DNA of 64,000 nt, taken from Azospirillum endophyticum. Lineage in GTDB: Bacteria > Pseudomonadota > Alphaproteobacteria > Azospirillales > Azospirillaceae. Shown in pieces: positions 62,692-64,000 of the stretch. Below the pieces are notes generated by a model that was not told the origin of the DNA, searched no databases, and worked only from the letters and a program-made list of their open reading frames with translations. Location of the stretch: assembly GCF_016595245.1 (NCBI RefSeq), contig NZ_JAENHM010000074.1, positions 1 through 64,000 of the forward strand, in the 5' to 3' direction. The position numbers and the translations under genes were made by a program. The number at the start of each line of letters is the position of its first letter. Position 1 is the stretch's first letter.

Positions 62692-64000
62692 ATGAGCTAC
62701 GCCCGCGTGAAACCGCACCGGCTGGAGCGCGCCGCCAGCGCCAGCCTGCGCCACACCCGGCGCTATACCGGCCGTCCGCCGGCTGGCGGGACGGCGCCCG
62801 GCGGGACGGCGGCGCAAGCCGAGCTGACGGCCGACGTGACGGTGGATTGCGGCTGGGGCCGACTGATCTTCGCCCACACCTTCGACGACCTCGACCGCAT
62901 GATCGACACGCTGCGGCAGGAGGCGCCGGGCACCCGCGACATCGTCTTCTACCTGCAGGACCCGCATGTCGCCCTGGCTCGCGCGCCGCAGGAGCTGTTC
63001 CTCGATCCGTCCCACACCTTCCGGCTGTGGCTGAGCGACTACCGCCCGTCGCGGCTCCGGCCGAAGGGCTACAGCGTCCGCCGGCTGCGCACGCGCGAGG
63101 ATGCCGAGGGGGTGCAGCGCATCTATGCCCGGCGGCGGATGGTGCCAGTCTCCGCCTCGTTCCTGGTGGCGCAGCGCAACAGCCGGGTGCTGACCCATTT
63201 CGTCGCCTGCGACGACGCCACCGGCGAGGTGATCGGGTCGGTGACGGCGGTCGACCATGCCCATGCCTTCGGCGATCCGGAGAACGGCAGCTCGCTGTGG
63301 TGCCTGGCGGTCGATCCGCAGGCCTCCTTCCCGGGAATCGGCGAGACGCTGGTCCGCACGGTGGCGGAGCATGTGCAGGCGCGCGGGCGCGCCTTCCTCG
63401 ACCTGTCGGTCCTGCACGACAACGAGAGCGCCATCGCGCTGTACGAGAAGCTGAATTTCCGCCGGATCCCGGCCTTCGCGCTGAAGACCAAGAACCCGAT
63501 CAACGAGCGGCTGTTCACCGGCCCGCAGCCGGGTGAGCGGCTGAACCCCTATGCCACCATCATCGTCAACGAGGCGCGGCGCCGCGGCATCGGCGTCGAC
63601 GTTCTGGACGCCGAGGCGGGTTATTTCTGCCTGACCTGGGGCGGGCGCAGCGTGGTCTGCCGGGAGTCGCTGAGCGAGCTGACCAGCGCCGTCGCCATGA
63701 GCCGCTGCGACGACAAGGCGGTGACGCGCCGCGTGCTGGAGCGCGCCAGCCTGAAGGTCCCGGCCCAGGCGGTGGCGGCGGATTCGGAGGAGAATGCCGC
63801 CTTCCTGGCGACGCATGGCCGCATCGTCGTCAAGCCGGCGCGCGGCGAGCAGGGGCGCGGCATCACGGTGGACGTCCGCGATGCCGGGACGATGGAAAGC
63901 GCCGTCGCGGCGGCCCGCCAGCATTGCGACACGGTGCTGCTGGAGCAGTTCTGCGAAGGGCAGGATCTGCGGATCATCGTCATCGACAAGAAGGTGGTGG
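62692..64000 (+). CDS. ngg: N-acetylglutaminylglutamine synthetase (GNAT plus ATP-grasp), cut by window end
   Basis: The first 436 codons of a longer gene. An N-terminal ~120-residue region is followed by a GNAT acetyltransferase domain (about 127-262, with DPQASFPGIGETLVRTVAEH as the acetyl-CoA loop) and the start of an ATP-grasp domain (about 338 onward, with RIVVKPARGEQGRG as the nucleotide loop). GNAT-ATP-grasp fusions of this form acetylate and join two glutamines for NAGGN synthesis. It begins 262 bp after asnO behind a palindromic repeat. A third gene, an M42-type peptidase, is usual in the system and may follow outside the window. Confidence 0.9.
   Translation, partial: MSYARVKPHRLERAASASLRHTRRYTGRPPAGGTAPGGTAAQAELTADVTVDCGWGRLIFAHTFDDLDRMIDTLRQEAPGTRDIVFYLQDPHVALARAPQELFLDPSHTFRLWLSDYRPSRLRPKGYSVRRLRTREDAEGVQRIYARRRMVPVSASFLVAQRNSRVLTHFVACDDATGEVIGSVTAVDHAHAFGDPENGSSLWCLAVDPQASFPGIGETLVRTVAEHVQARGRAFLDLSVLHDNESAIALYEKLNFRRIPAFALKTKNPINERLFTGPQPGERLNPYATIIVNEARRRGIGVDVLDAEAGYFCLTWGGRSVVCRESLSELTSAVAMSRCDDKAVTRRVLERASLKVPAQAVAADSEENAAFLATHGRIVVKPARGEQGRGITVDVRDAGTMESAVAAARQHCDTVLLEQFCEGQDLRIIVIDKKVV

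Overview
The window is high-GC alphaproteobacterial DNA. The first ~249 bases are the 5' part of a minus-strand 16S rRNA gene whose sequence matches what I know of Azospirillum (Rhodospirillales). Gene content fits a versatile soil or plant-associated bacterium: sulfate uptake, beta-alanine/methylmalonate-semialdehyde catabolism, a BLUF photoreceptor, the NAGGN osmoprotectant pair and a large surface-glycan/type I secretion locus.

Layout. 1-6.5 kb: 16S 5' end with its promoter, a CPA2 cation/proton antiporter, and a minus-strand sulfate ABC operon (sbp-cysT-cysW-cysA). 6.8-11.6 kb: a small membrane protein, an unfamiliar protein combining a phosphoribosyltransferase-like motif with a kinase-like C-terminal half, and two glycosyltransferase-type proteins. 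11.6-15.0 kb: a divergent Mfd-like helicase. 15.2-30.1 kb: a long minus-strand locus for surface glycans and secretion: an anchored coiled-coil protein, a pyruvyltransferase-family protein, two GT4 enzymes, two large GT2-type proteins, a methyltransferase, a secreted RTX nonapeptide-repeat protein and its type I exporter (ABC plus HlyD). Four of these genes are coupled by ATGA overlaps. 30.6-33.5 kb: galE, a MarR-type regulator and a DUF2336 protein.

33.5-37.4 kb: a LysR regulator divergent from an omega-amino acid:pyruvate aminotransferase and mmsA. 37.5-38.1 kb: ccdA with only an eight-codon stump of ccdB, next to a MITE-like nested inverted repeat. 38.2-42.8 kb: a NIT-ANTAR antiterminator, a small basic protein, an FMN alpha-hydroxy acid dehydrogenase, an HTH protein, and mntP behind a yybP-ykoY manganese riboswitch. 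43.2-49.8 kb: a paralog of the 8.8-kb glycosyltransferase, a nucleotidyltransferase/metallophosphoesterase pair, and a redox group (two SDRs, a VOC protein, a divergent LysR).

49.9-56.3 kb: an Fbp-type ABC importer divergent from a TctDE-like two-component system, with a tandem 11-bp repeat at the importer's promoter that looks like the operator. 56.5-60.4 kb: a small membrane protein, a GFA-family protein, an extensin-like protein, a BLUF protein and an MscS channel with a cyclic-nucleotide-binding domain. 60.4-64.0 kb: the NAGGN osmolyte genes (amidotransferase and, cut by the window end, the synthetase), preceded by an exact match to the EcfG general-stress promoter consensus.

The most notable items are the PRTase/kinase-like protein, the RTX/type I secretion/glycosylation locus with one apparently degenerate GT2 protein, the ccdA gene with an amputated toxin, the 11-bp operator and the EcfG-type promoter of the osmolyte genes. 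No CRISPR array, tRNA gene or prophage was seen.
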